Source: Terrimesophilobacter sp044464485 (lineage in GTDB: Bacteria > Actinomycetota > Actinomycetes > Actinomycetales > Microbacteriaceae). Taken from it: a stretch of 64,000 nt of DNA. Positions 16,834-24,079 of the stretch are shown in pieces (position 1 is the stretch's first letter; the number at the start of each line of letters is the position of its first letter). A program made the position numbers and the translations under genes. The notes under the pieces are model-generated. The model had not been told where the DNA came from, ran no database searches, and worked only from the letters and a program-made list of their open reading frames with translations. The stretch spans positions 124,001 through 188,000 of the forward strand of contig JBIQLG010000001.1 of the NCBI GenBank assembly GCA_044464485.1, written 5' to 3'.

Positions 16834-17814
16834 TCAGGCAAGGGAGCCGCTGAGCAGCCCTTCCAAACGTCGGTAGCTCGTCTCCATGCCATCCGTCATG
16901 CCAGTCGCGAGGACCGCGTCGCGCTGCTCGGCATTCGCGTAGGTGATGACGAGGGAGAGCAGAGTTCCACCTTCCACGGCCGAGAGGGTGAGTTCATTGA
17001 GCGTGGGCGGGAAGTCCATTCCGATCATCGCTTCGGTTGTCACTGCGCGGTACGGTTTCTCCGACTCCAGCAGCTCGCCGGTGAATCCAAATCGTTCAGC
17101 GCTGCCGTCGCGCTGCCACTCATACCGGTAGCTGTCTCCGACGCTGGTCGCAATCTCGCAGACGGGCATTGACCATCCGTCGGGGCCGAGCAGCCACTGT
17201 TTCATGAGATCGGCGTCGTTGTGTGCCCTCCAAACCTCCTCGACGGTACCGCGGATGACCCGGGCCGCCCGGACCTGCGTGTCGCTGAGGATCTGCGCTT
17301 CGATGGGTCGATCGGCCGCGAAGGATGCCAGATCGGCGAGCACCATGTCGATTTGAGACATCGCCTCACTCGTGCCTTCGAGCACGCCCATGTCGAGAAG
17401 CTGTTGCATTTGATCGAGCGAGTCGAAGTACGAGGTTGTCGTCAGGCGGCTGCCTTCGCTCGTCTCCTCGAAAACGAAGTCCATGCGCATGGCGGGGAGG
17501 TCGGTATTCGGTACACCCGCGGCATCCGAAAAACTGTCGAGCACCTGGAATGCGTGGGGTGCGTCGACGGTGATCCATTCCCAGCACCCGTAATGCACGT
17601 CTCCCTCGGGCCCGGTCATCGCGTAGATGCTGCGTCCGCCGGGTGCGGCGTCGTGTCGGAAAAATTTCGCCGGGTAGGTCGGCGGTCCCCAGAATCGTTC
17701 CAGTTGTCGCGGATCGGTGTAGGCATCCCAGAGCCTGCGCACAGGCACGGGGAAATCGGCGACGATCGTGATGATGAGCTGGTCGAGATCCTTCCCGACG
17801 GAGGTGACGGGCAT
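16834..17814 (-). CDS. Tandem SRPBCC (AHSA1-like) domain protein
   Basis: 326-residue soluble protein made of two activator-of-Hsp90-homologue/SRPBCC domains, about residues 10-160 (VPVRRLWDAYTDPRQLERFW) and 180-320 (VRGTVEEVW-like: IRGTVEEVWRAHNDADLMKQ). This fold has a deep hydrophobic pocket; ligands are unknown for this branch. It is the second gene of an operon behind an ArsR regulator, 14 nt downstream. Its stop directly abuts that of cueP. It sits inside the copper island but shows no metal-binding motif. Confidence 0.88.
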   Translation of the reverse strand: MPVTSVGKDLDQLIITIVADFPVPVRRLWDAYTDPRQLERFWGPPTYPAKFFRHDAAPGGRSIYAMTGPEGDVHYGCWEWITVDAPHAFQVLDSFSDAAGVPNTDLPAMRMDFVFEETSEGSRLTTTSYFDSLDQMQQLLDMGVLEGTSEAMSQIDMVLADLASFAADRPIEAQILSDTQVRAARVIRGTVEEVWRAHNDADLMKQWLLGPDGWSMPVCEIATSVGDSYRYEWQRDGSAERFGFTGELLESEKPYRAVTTEAMIGMDFPPTLNELTLSAVEGGTLLSLVITYANAEQRDAVLATGMTDGMETSYRRLEGLLSGSLA

Positions 17815-17828
17815 GATGTGCCTTTCGA

Positions 17829-18182
17829 TCAGGTTTCCGGTTGAGTGGTTGCTTCGGCGGCGAGCAGGTCATCGAGTCGGCCGATGCGTGAGCGCCAGAG
17901 CGCTTCGAACCGGTCAAGCAGTTGTTGCGCCTGGCGGATGCGTTCGGGGTTCCCCCGCACCATCCGCTCGCGGCCGCGCGGTTCCTTCGTCACGAGCAGT
18001 GCTTCTTCCAATACGGCGACGTGTTTCTGCACCGCCGCAAAGGACATCGCGTAAGACGCCGCCAACTGCGACACCGAGATGTCGGCAACGAGCGTGCGGC
18101 GCACGATGTCGCGCCGCGTCGAATCCGCGAGAGCCCGAAAAATGCGGTCCACGTCTGAATCGGAAAGTTCTAATACAACCAT
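17829..18182 (-). CDS. ArsR-family regulator paired with SRPBCC gene, module 1
   Basis: 117-residue winged-helix repressor. The core is DVDRIFRALADSTRRDIVRR, then LAASYAMSFAAVQKHVAVLE as recognition helix. No metal-binding cysteine pair is visible, as in the branch that accompanies SRPBCC proteins. The start at 18182 is chosen because the family core begins just after it; upstream residues are not conserved. TATTGT lies 8 nt before the ATG and no ribosome site is seen, so the mRNA is probably leaderless. An 18-bp palindrome covers the start codon. Confidence 0.88.
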   Translation of the reverse strand: MVVLELSDSDVDRIFRALADSTRRDIVRRTLVADISVSQLAASYAMSFAAVQKHVAVLEEALLVTKEPRGRERMVRGNPERIRQAQQLLDRFEALWRSRIGRLDDLLAAEATTQPET

Positions 18183-18191
18183 TTGGTTGTA
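18174..18191. promoter_or_regulatory. Palindromic operator over the arsR start (module 1)
   Basis: TACAACCATTTGGTTGTA is an 18-bp inverted repeat with 8-bp arms and a 2-nt centre. It overlaps the ArsR start codon and the end of its -10 hexamer, which is ideal for autorepression. Inferred from position and symmetry. Confidence 0.6.
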
Positions 18192-18254
18192 CAATACTCC
18201 GTGGGTGTGGATTGCGCAACTGTGGCGTGGCAGGGTCATCCGAAGTCTCACAGT

Positions 18255-18288
18255 GAACCCATATACCCGCCCGGGGTATCATGGGTTC
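18255..18288. promoter_or_regulatory. Second CsoR-type copper operator with extended palindromic arms
   Basis: The core ATACCCGCCCGGGGTAT (18263-18279) matches the copB-cueP site in 15 of 17 positions on the opposite strand. It is nested in outer perfect arms GAACCCAT (18255-18262) and ATGGGTTC (18281-18288), giving a 34-bp near-palindrome. It lies upstream of the SHOCT-multicopper oxidase operon, placing that operon in the same copper regulon. In RNA it could form a 14-bp hairpin. Confidence 0.62.
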
Positions 18289-18411
18289 TGGACAACCAGC
18301 GCACAGAGTGACGCTGACCCGGACGATCCGTGAGAGTTGACGGACTTGCGGTGTGTTTCATGCGCAACCGCGGGTGGGCCCAACGATCACGCCAGGAAGG
18401 ACGTGCCGACA

Positions 18412-18672
18412 ATGATGAACGGCTATTGGATGAATGGGTTCTGGATGGGAGGCGGTTGGCTCTTTGGTCTGCTCATCGCCGCTGGTGTCGTGTTGCTCAT
18501 CGTTCTTTTGGTGCGCCTTTTCGGTGGCGGCATGGGCCGAAGCACCGGTGGCGGGAGGGAAACTCAGGTTGTTTCCGCTGCGCGCCAGATTCTGGATGAG
18601 CGGTATGCGCGAGGAGATCTGACTACGGAGGAATACCAGGAACGTATCCGTGTCCTGAACGAGGGCAGCTGA
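18412..18672 (+). CDS. SHOCT domain small membrane protein
   Basis: 86-residue protein with an N-terminal Met/Trp/Gly-rich segment (MMNGYWMNGFWMGGG), one membrane helix (FGLLIAAGVVLLIVLLV) and a C-terminal SHOCT motif (ARQILDERYARGDLTTEEYQ). SHOCT helices often serve oligomerisation. The Met-rich N-terminus could bind Cu(I), which is inference. The start at 18412 follows AGGAAGG; a TTG in frame at 18337 is less likely. The stop overlaps the multicopper oxidase start by 1 nt, so the two are co-translated. Confidence 0.82.
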   Translation: MMNGYWMNGFWMGGGWLFGLLIAAGVVLLIVLLVRLFGGGMGRSTGGGRETQVVSAARQILDERYARGDLTTEEYQERIRVLNEGS

Positions 18673-20129
18673 TGCGGCCCATTAGCCGACGGCAGGTTCT
18701 CGTGCTTGGAGGTCTCGGGGCCGCGAGCGTTGCGGCAGGCAGCGCTGGATTGTTCCTGACCGCCAATGGCGGATTCATCCCGACTACGGTTGACGACTTC
18801 TCGGAACCGGTGACGTTCAGAAGCGTTGAGGGCGTTCTGCAACTCAAGCTGAAATCCGCGGCAGGTCCGGTGCAAATTGCAGGCCGACGTGCCACCGCAC
18901 TGAGTTACAACGGCGGCGTGCCTGGGCCAACCTGGATCGTGCGGCCCGGCGATCGAGTAATGGTCTCGTTGGAGAACCAACTGAGTGAACCCACGAATCT
19001 TCACGTCCACGGCCTGCACGTCTCACCGAGCGGCAAGAGCGACAACGTTCTCATTTCCATCAACCCGGGATCTTCGTTCGACTATGAGTACCAGTTGCCC
19101 GTGGATCACCCGCCCGGCGTGTATTGGTATCACCCGCACCATCATGGCACCGTCGCCGCTCAAGTATTCGGAGGACTGTACGGGGCCATCATCGTTGAGG
19201 ATCAGGCCGCCATCCCGGTCACCCGTGAGCGTGTATTGGTGATTTCCGACATCAGCCTGGACTCGTCCGGGCGCATTCCACCCCAGAGCGGAATGAGCGC
19301 GATGGTTGGTCGGGAGGGTAACCTGGTTCTCGTCAACGGGCAACTACTGCCACGCATGACCGCAAAGCCCGGTGAGCGCGAACGCTGGCGCTTGGTGAAC
19401 GCGTGTGCGTCGCGATACCTTCGACTTCGCCTCGATGGGCAACAGCTGCAACTTCTGGGGATCGATTCGGGGCGGTTCGCCGCGCCTCGTGAAGTCTCCG
19501 AGATCATTCTTGCACCCGGCAACCGAGCCGACGTGCTGGTGACGACGGCAAGTGGTACGGCAACGCTTCAAACATTGCCCATTGACCGTGGAAGCGCCAT
19601 GGGCATGATGGGGGGCCCGCGGGGCTCCTCCACGAGCGCGAATCTTGCAACTCTGGTTGTTGCGGGAACTTCAGCCCACGCACTAGCTGATGTGCCGAAG
19701 CAGCCACAGCCACGAGATCTTAGAACCATCGCTGTTGACGGTCGACACGAATTGGTCTTCGCAATGGGGATGGGCGGCATGGGGATGCGCGGTGGAAGCT
19801 CCATGATGTCCTTCACCATTGACGGGAAAGAGTTCGATAGCACCAGGATCGACACCACTGTGCGGGGTGGTTCCATCGAGGAATGGACGTTGACTAATAC
19901 CAGCCCGATGGATCATCCTATTCACCTTCATGTTTGGCCGATGCAAATTGTTGAGCAGGACGGTGCAGTGGTGGACGATATCCTTTGGCAGGACGTCGTC
20001 AATGTTCGGGCCAACTCCAGTGTCCGAGTGCGCATCCTGTTCGACAATTTCACCGGGACCACCGTCTACCATTGCCACATACTCGACCATGAAGACCTCG
20101 GGATGATGGGGATAGTTCACGCAACCTGA
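18672..20129 (+). CDS. Multicopper oxidase (CueO/CotA-like), Tat-type signal
   Basis: 485-residue exported cuprous-type oxidase, likely converting Cu(I) to the less toxic Cu(II). The N-terminus SRRQVLVLGGLGAAS is a twin-arginine signal. The four copper motifs are complete: HVHGLH (111-116), HPHHHG (154-159), HPIHLHVW in the C-terminal third, and HCHILDHEDLGMM (467-479), which supplies the type 1 site ligands including the axial Met. Met-rich stretches (MGMMGG, MGMGGMGM) near 320-375 resemble the copper-binding insert of CueO. Overlaps the SHOCT gene by 1 nt. Confidence 0.93.
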   Translation: MRPISRRQVLVLGGLGAASVAAGSAGLFLTANGGFIPTTVDDFSEPVTFRSVEGVLQLKLKSAAGPVQIAGRRATALSYNGGVPGPTWIVRPGDRVMVSLENQLSEPTNLHVHGLHVSPSGKSDNVLISINPGSSFDYEYQLPVDHPPGVYWYHPHHHGTVAAQVFGGLYGAIIVEDQAAIPVTRERVLVISDISLDSSGRIPPQSGMSAMVGREGNLVLVNGQLLPRMTAKPGERERWRLVNACASRYLRLRLDGQQLQLLGIDSGRFAAPREVSEIILAPGNRADVLVTTASGTATLQTLPIDRGSAMGMMGGPRGSSTSANLATLVVAGTSAHALADVPKQPQPRDLRTIAVDGRHELVFAMGMGGMGMRGGSSMMSFTIDGKEFDSTRIDTTVRGGSIEEWTLTNTSPMDHPIHLHVWPMQIVEQDGAVVDDILWQDVVNVRANSSVRVRILFDNFTGTTVYHCHILDHEDLGMMGIVHAT

Positions 20130-20173
20130 TGCCGCTGGTCCCCAAGTGGTGCTGCGCTGAGCAAGTGCTTGTG

Positions 20174-20208
20174 AGCGACCGTCTCGCGCTGTCGCTGGGG
20201 GACTTTTT
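20174..20208 (+). terminator. Possible terminator after the multicopper oxidase
   Basis: AGCGAC (20174-20179) and GTCGCT (20191-20196) can form a 6-bp stem, followed by a G-run and TTTTT at 20204-20208. The T-tract is offset by 7 nt from the stem, so efficiency is doubtful. The rest of 20130-20312 shows nothing else I can name. Confidence 0.3.
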
Positions 20209-20312
20209 CTCGAGTGGGTGCCCCGAATAAAATTTCTCCGGGAGGTTCCCAGGCGAATTACCTCCTCCGACCGACGTTCACCACCTGTAGCGAATCTGGG
20301 CAGCGGGAGTAA

Positions 20313-21236
20313 ATGATGAAGACCTATACCGTCGGAACGGACAACGCGGACATTGTCTGCGATGTCGTCGGCGATCTCGAGACCGCGGATAGGCCGCCGC
20401 TCATGATGATCGGCCAGCCCATGGACGCGAGTGGGTTTCGGGCTCTCGCTTCCCACTTTCCGGATCGAGTCGTGGTGACGTACGATCCGCGAGGTGTGGG
20501 CCGCAGCGTTCGCCGCGACGGCGTAGCGACAAATTCGCCCACAGTTCAGGCCGAGGATGTGCACGCCGTCATCGCCGAGCTGAAGGTGGGTCCGGTCGAA
20601 ATGTTTGCGAGCAGCGGCGGTGCGGTGACGGCGTTTGCCCTCGTGGCTGCTCATCCAGAGGATCTCGTCACCCTCGTGGCCCACGAGCCTCCGATCCTGG
20701 AGGTGTTGCCCGATCGCGAAGCAGCGGAGCGAGCATCGGCGGCGGTCACCGCGGCATACAATGCACACGGGTTCGGGGCCGGCATGGCAGCGTTCATTGC
20801 GATGACGTCGTGGCGCGGCGAGTTCACCGACGAGTATTTCGCCTTGCCTGAACCGGATCCGGCGATGTTCGGGCTGCCCACCGCGGATGACGGATCGCGT
20901 GACGACCCCCTTCTCTCGGGCAGTTCTGGCGACGTCACTGACTTTCAGATCGACGTCGCGAGGCTCAAGGCATCGTCAGTCCGTATCGTGCTCGGCGTTG
21001 GCGAGGAGTCCGACGGCGTACTTACCGGGAGGTGTGCCGTGGCTACCGCGACGCTGCTCGGGCATGAGGCGATCGTGTTTCCGAGTCACCACGGAGGATT
21101 CGCGGCTGAGGACTCGGGATATCCGGGCAAACCGGAAGCGTTCGCCCAAAAGCTGCGCGAAGTGCTTTCTGGAACGTCAGCCAGCGAACCCGCTCGGCGC
21201 GGCGTACCGGATTCTGGCCCGACTCAACCGTATTGA
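20313..21236 (+). CDS. Alpha/beta hydrolase
   Basis: 307-residue soluble hydrolase. The strand-turn after PPLMMIGQPMDASGF replaces the usual HG oxyanion motif. TYDPRGVGRSVR is the typical strand 4 to helix B turn, the nucleophile is in MFASSGGAV, and the catalytic His is likely in PSHHGGF near the C-terminus. The substrate cannot be inferred. Its 3' end overlaps the convergent VOC gene by 13 nt. An ATG codon pair at the start makes 20316 an equal alternative. Confidence 0.85.
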   Translation: MMKTYTVGTDNADIVCDVVGDLETADRPPLMMIGQPMDASGFRALASHFPDRVVVTYDPRGVGRSVRRDGVATNSPTVQAEDVHAVIAELKVGPVEMFASSGGAVTAFALVAAHPEDLVTLVAHEPPILEVLPDREAAERASAAVTAAYNAHGFGAGMAAFIAMTSWRGEFTDEYFALPEPDPAMFGLPTADDGSRDDPLLSGSSGDVTDFQIDVARLKASSVRIVLGVGEESDGVLTGRCAVATATLLGHEAIVFPSHHGGFAAEDSGYPGKPEAFAQKLREVLSGTSASEPARRGVPDSGPTQPY

Positions 21237-21574
21237 GCCACGTCGAACTGGTTTCCTTGGGGATCGGCGAGTGTAACCCATCGGAAGCTCTCGTCCCCAC
21301 GCCGCCCGATGAGCGTTGCACCCGCGGCGAGCAAGCGATCGACCTCGACGTCGAGGTCGGGAGCGTTCAGATCGAGATGAATCTTGTTCTTTCCGGGAGT
21401 GGGGTCATCCACTTTCTGGAACGCAAGCATGACCGGCAGGCCTCCACCCTTGAGTACAACGAACCAACCGTCGTTCGTCTCCGCGATATCGGCGTTAGTT
21501 TGCTCGGCCCACCAACGAGCGAGCGACTCCGCGTCGGCGGTGTCGATCGTGACCATTCCCAATGTCAATGTCAT
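21224..21574 (-). CDS. VOC (glyoxalase/bleomycin-resistance fold) protein
   Basis: 116-residue single-domain vicinal-oxygen-chelate protein. The pattern MTLTLGMVTIDTADAESLARWW at the N-terminus and KNKIHLDLNAPDL followed by VTLADPQGNQFDVAQ at the C-terminus are typical. Such proteins act as metal-dependent lyases or binding proteins; the ligand is unknown. Convergent overlap with the hydrolase gene. The 216 bp upstream (21575-21790) carry no gene I can support. Confidence 0.87.
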   Translation of the reverse strand: MTLTLGMVTIDTADAESLARWWAEQTNADIAETNDGWFVVLKGGGLPVMLAFQKVDDPTPGKNKIHLDLNAPDLDVEVDRLLAAGATLIGRRGDESFRWVTLADPQGNQFDVAQYG

Positions 21575-21790
21575 GCCGCCACACTAGCAACCTCAATCGG
21601 TGCACAAAACGTCTGCAATCGATGCATTGTGACTATGACGGGAGGCCGTATGTGCCTCGTCTGACCGTGGTGCACGGCTCGAGTGGGGCAATCCTATGGA
21701 CGGCGGCGTGGTCCTGTCGACATACCCCTTGGCCGCATATTAGCCGTCCCCGCCGTAGCCTTGGCGGCATCCGGCGGTCGCGCGAATCCG

Positions 21791-22255
21791 TCAGACGTAG
21801 AACCCTTCGCGCAGGTTGATGCCGTGCTCAATCCACGCCTTCATAGCGGCGAGCATGCCGGTCCAACCGAAGCAATTGCCAAACGCTTGCTTTGCGCCAT
21901 CCGGGGTCACGAGCCACGACGACTCGGTGATGGTGACGAGTGTGCGGGTCCCGTCGTCGACGGGCTCGAACTCGAATGTGGTGGAGGTCTCGGCCTCGAC
22001 GGAGGCAATTCCCTGCCACCGAATCACAAGCTTGCGGGGCGGAACTGCCTCCACGACGGTGACCGGGAATCGGCCGGGAAAGTCAGCGAAGTCCCACGAA
22101 ACATCTGCCCCAACCTCCAGGCGGCCCCTGGCTCCGCCGGTCGTGAAATATTTCGAGAGTTGTGCCGGATCTGCGACGGCCTCGTAGACATCGGCGGGCG
22201 GCCGGGCGATGTGGCCCGACACGGTGAAGGAGAGAGAGTCCAATTCCTTAGTCAT
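21791..22255 (-). CDS. SRPBCC (AHSA1-like) protein, ArsR module 2
   Basis: 154-residue single SRPBCC domain protein: ISGHIARP-like start (VSGHIARPPADVYEAVADPA), a central beta sheet (RKLVIRWQG, STTFEFEPVDDGTRTLVTI) and a C-terminal long helix (GWTGMLAAMKAWIEHGINL). It is divergent from an ArsR gene with only 16 bp between the two starts, unlike modules 1 and 3 where both genes run in one operon. No ribosome site is seen, and TATAAA lies 8 nt before the ATG, so the mRNA is probably leaderless. Confidence 0.88.
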   Translation of the reverse strand: MTKELDSLSFTVSGHIARPPADVYEAVADPAQLSKYFTTGGARGRLEVGADVSWDFADFPGRFPVTVVEAVPPRKLVIRWQGIASVEAETSTTFEFEPVDDGTRTLVTITESSWLVTPDGAKQAFGNCFGWTGMLAAMKAWIEHGINLREGFYV

Positions 22256-22271
22256 GTTGTATTTTTATAAC
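22256..22271. promoter_or_regulatory. Compact bidirectional leaderless promoter (ArsR module 2)
   Basis: The 16-bp gap between two ATG codons contains TATTTT reading right (22260-22265, 6 nt before ATG 22272) and TATAAA reading left (22269-22264, 8 nt before ATG 22255). The -10 elements overlap. The sequence GTTGTA-N4-TATAAC is an imperfect dyad that could bind the ArsR product. Confidence 0.5.
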
Positions 22272-22601
22272 ATGAGTGAACCGGCTGTCAAGAACCCAGA
22301 CGATCTGGTGTTCAAGGCGCTCGCGTCACCCCTGCGCCGGCGCATGCTTGACGCTCTGAAACAGGAACCTCTATCGACGGGGGCCTTGTGCACTATGTTC
22401 ACCGAAGTGGACCGTACGACGGTGCTTCAGCACTTGAGGGTTCTCGAGCATGCCGAATTGGTGACCGGCCGAAGAGTAGGCAGGGAACGCCAATTGGCAC
22501 TCGCACCGCTTCCGATCAAACGAATTTTCGATCGCTGGATCACTGACTACACGCGTGCCGCGGTTGAGCTTCTTGACGAACTCGACCGGTCCTCGGCGTA
22601 G
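22272..22601 (+). CDS. ArsR-family regulator, module 2
   Basis: 109-residue winged-helix regulator: PDDLVFKALASPLRRRMLDAL, then LCTMFTEVDRTTVLQHLRVLEHAELV, then a wing (GRRVGRERQLALAPLPI) and a C-terminal dimer helix ending ELLDELDRSS. The start at 22272 is chosen from the family core and from TATTTT 6 nt upstream; it fits a leaderless mRNA. It faces the SRPBCC gene it probably controls. Confidence 0.88.
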   Translation: MSEPAVKNPDDLVFKALASPLRRRMLDALKQEPLSTGALCTMFTEVDRTTVLQHLRVLEHAELVTGRRVGRERQLALAPLPIKRIFDRWITDYTRAAVELLDELDRSSA

Positions 22602-22762
22602 ACGAATCCGGATGCGGAGTTGCCTGCTGAGTTTTATGGTGAATGATGCTCGTTACGTCATCTTGCAGGACTCCGAGGGAATTCGGTTTGCGTCATTGAT
22701 GCGGTCCAGTGGCCTGGATGGAATATCCGCCGAGCTCCGACCTCGGGCGGACGGGATCCGGC

Positions 22763-23467
22763 CTAGCGCGTGCGAAGAACAAATTTGGTGCCGTCCGGGT
22801 CACCGAAAATTTCTTCGCCGTTCTCGCCCGTGCCGCGATGGGTTGCCCCGAGCCCGAGCAGGCGCGAAGTCTCACGATCGAGTTGGCTCCGCGACGTCGT
22901 GACTTCGAAAAACTGGCGACAATTGTCGGCGTCAGTCGCCCCGGGATGCCCGCTCCACGCGAGCTTCGTGCCACCAAGGGGAGACTGTATAGCGGTCTCC
23001 TCGCCTTCCTCCCACACGAGCGGCCACTGAAGCACCTCACTCCAAAATTTGCCAACAGCTCGCGTGCCAGCGCAGGTCACTTCCGCGAGTGGACCGCACC
23101 CCGCAAGGTAGCGGTTCGAGTCTTCGATCACGCAAAACGCGTCGCCCACCGCGTCGGCCAACACGACGTGGGGCTCTTCCGGTTTTTGGCCGACGTCGAT
23201 GTGCGAAGCGACCAGCTCAATACACGTCGCGACGATGTCGTTCTGGTTGCGGGTTCCGTCAGTAATGAGGTGAAGGTGAAGGAGGTCGCGCCCGCCGCCG
23301 GAATCCTCATAGACAAACCGAAGTCCCACCTGACGCGGTGTGCCCGCGAGCAATAATCCGGCGGTTTCCCGGATTGGAGGGCGATTGAGTAGCACGCCCC
23401 AGAATTCGGCCGCGCGTCGGGGATCAGAGGATCCGAGTACCACCGCATGGCTTTGGAGGGCAATCAC
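22763..23467 (-). CDS. Two-domain VOC family protein
   Basis: 234-residue protein with two vicinal-oxygen-chelate domains: first about 1-115 (AVVLGSSDPRRAAEFWGVLL), second about 120-230 (GTRAVGKFWSEVLQWPLVW and FGDPDGTKFVLRTR). Conserved strand HLHLITDGT in domain 1 has an equivalent in domain 2. The GTG at 23467 is chosen because TATTAT lies 6 nt upstream and the family core begins directly after it; an upstream open stretch looks non-coding. Function unknown. Confidence 0.8.
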   Translation of the reverse strand: MIALQSHAVVLGSSDPRRAAEFWGVLLNRPPIRETAGLLLAGTPRQVGLRFVYEDSGGGRDLLHLHLITDGTRNQNDIVATCIELVASHIDVGQKPEEPHVVLADAVGDAFCVIEDSNRYLAGCGPLAEVTCAGTRAVGKFWSEVLQWPLVWEEGEETAIQSPLGGTKLAWSGHPGATDADNCRQFFEVTTSRSQLDRETSRLLGLGATHRGTGENGEEIFGDPDGTKFVLRTR

Positions 23468-23627
23468 GACACGATAATACGGTGGCAGAGTGAAATCCGA
23501 CAGCGCGGTGAGACCATGAAAGTTCACGGTACAGGCAGGGGGGCTGACCGCTGCCGGCCGATCGATTTCTTGCTCGAGCGACCTCTCGCGGCACTCGAGA
23601 CGTGGACTGCTCACAAAGGAGGAACCA

Positions 23628-23834
23628 ATGGGGAAAGTTCTTATGAATGCGTCGGTCTCAGTGGATGGTTACATTGCATCGGATAACGACGAACCGGGTC
23701 CGCTGTTCGAGTGGTTGGTGAGCGGGGACGTTCCATTGGATGACGGTGGTGTCCTGAAGGTGTCCCAGACCTCCTACGACCACATCCGGCCTTGGTGGGG
23801 CCAGAGAGCGAACCTGTGGGTGCCGCCGGTGTGA
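23628..23834 (+). pseudogene. Truncated RibD-C/dihydrofolate reductase-type gene
   Basis: The first about 55 codons match the N-terminus of the dihydrofolate-reductase-like family (MGKVLMNASVSVDGYIAS, PGPLFEWLVSGDVPLDDGG, SYDHIRP), which normally spans about 190 residues. After WWGQ the similarity stops and the frame ends at 23834, so about two thirds are missing. A strong ribosome site (AAGGAGG) is still present. The break lies about 85 bp from the 3' end of a tRNA-Arg gene, consistent with a deletion or past integration event. Confidence 0.7.
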
Positions 23835-23918
23835 GCCGTCGCGCAGTGACAGGTTTGCTTGCCCCCGCCGATTGCCGGGCGCAGCAGTCGTTCGTGGTCG
23901 CGGCCACCGTAGAAGATG

Positions 23919-23991
23919 TGCCCCCAGCAGGATTTGAACCTGCGGCCTTCTGCTCCGGAGGCAGACGCTCTATCCCCTGAGCTATGGGGGC
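23919..23991 (-). tRNA. tRNA-Arg (anticodon CCG)
   Basis: A 73-nt cloverleaf reads on the minus strand: acceptor GCCCCCA pairs with TGGGGGC, D-arm with TAGCTCAGGGGATAGAGC, anticodon loop CTCCGGA giving anticodon CCG for CGG codons, and T-arm GCAGGTTCAAATCCTGC. The CCA end is not encoded. Its 3' end faces the truncated reductase-type gene. Confidence 0.97.
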
Positions 23992-24079
23992 CAGGAGTGC
24001 GTGACAAGGTTACCAGCCACCGGGTGCACGTTCACCCCTTCGGCGACGAAGCGGATGCGCAAAATAGGATGAGGGTGTG

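Noticed and set aside
18337..18411. Earlier TTG start of the SHOCT gene adding a CxxC motif (CVSC)
   Set aside because: No ribosome site precedes it, while AGGAAGG precedes the ATG pair at 18412 and the Met/Trp-rich start suits the family.
23835..23918. Attachment-site repeat next to tRNA-Arg
   Set aside because: Only a 7-base match (TGCCCCC) to the tRNA 3' end is present, too short to call an att site.
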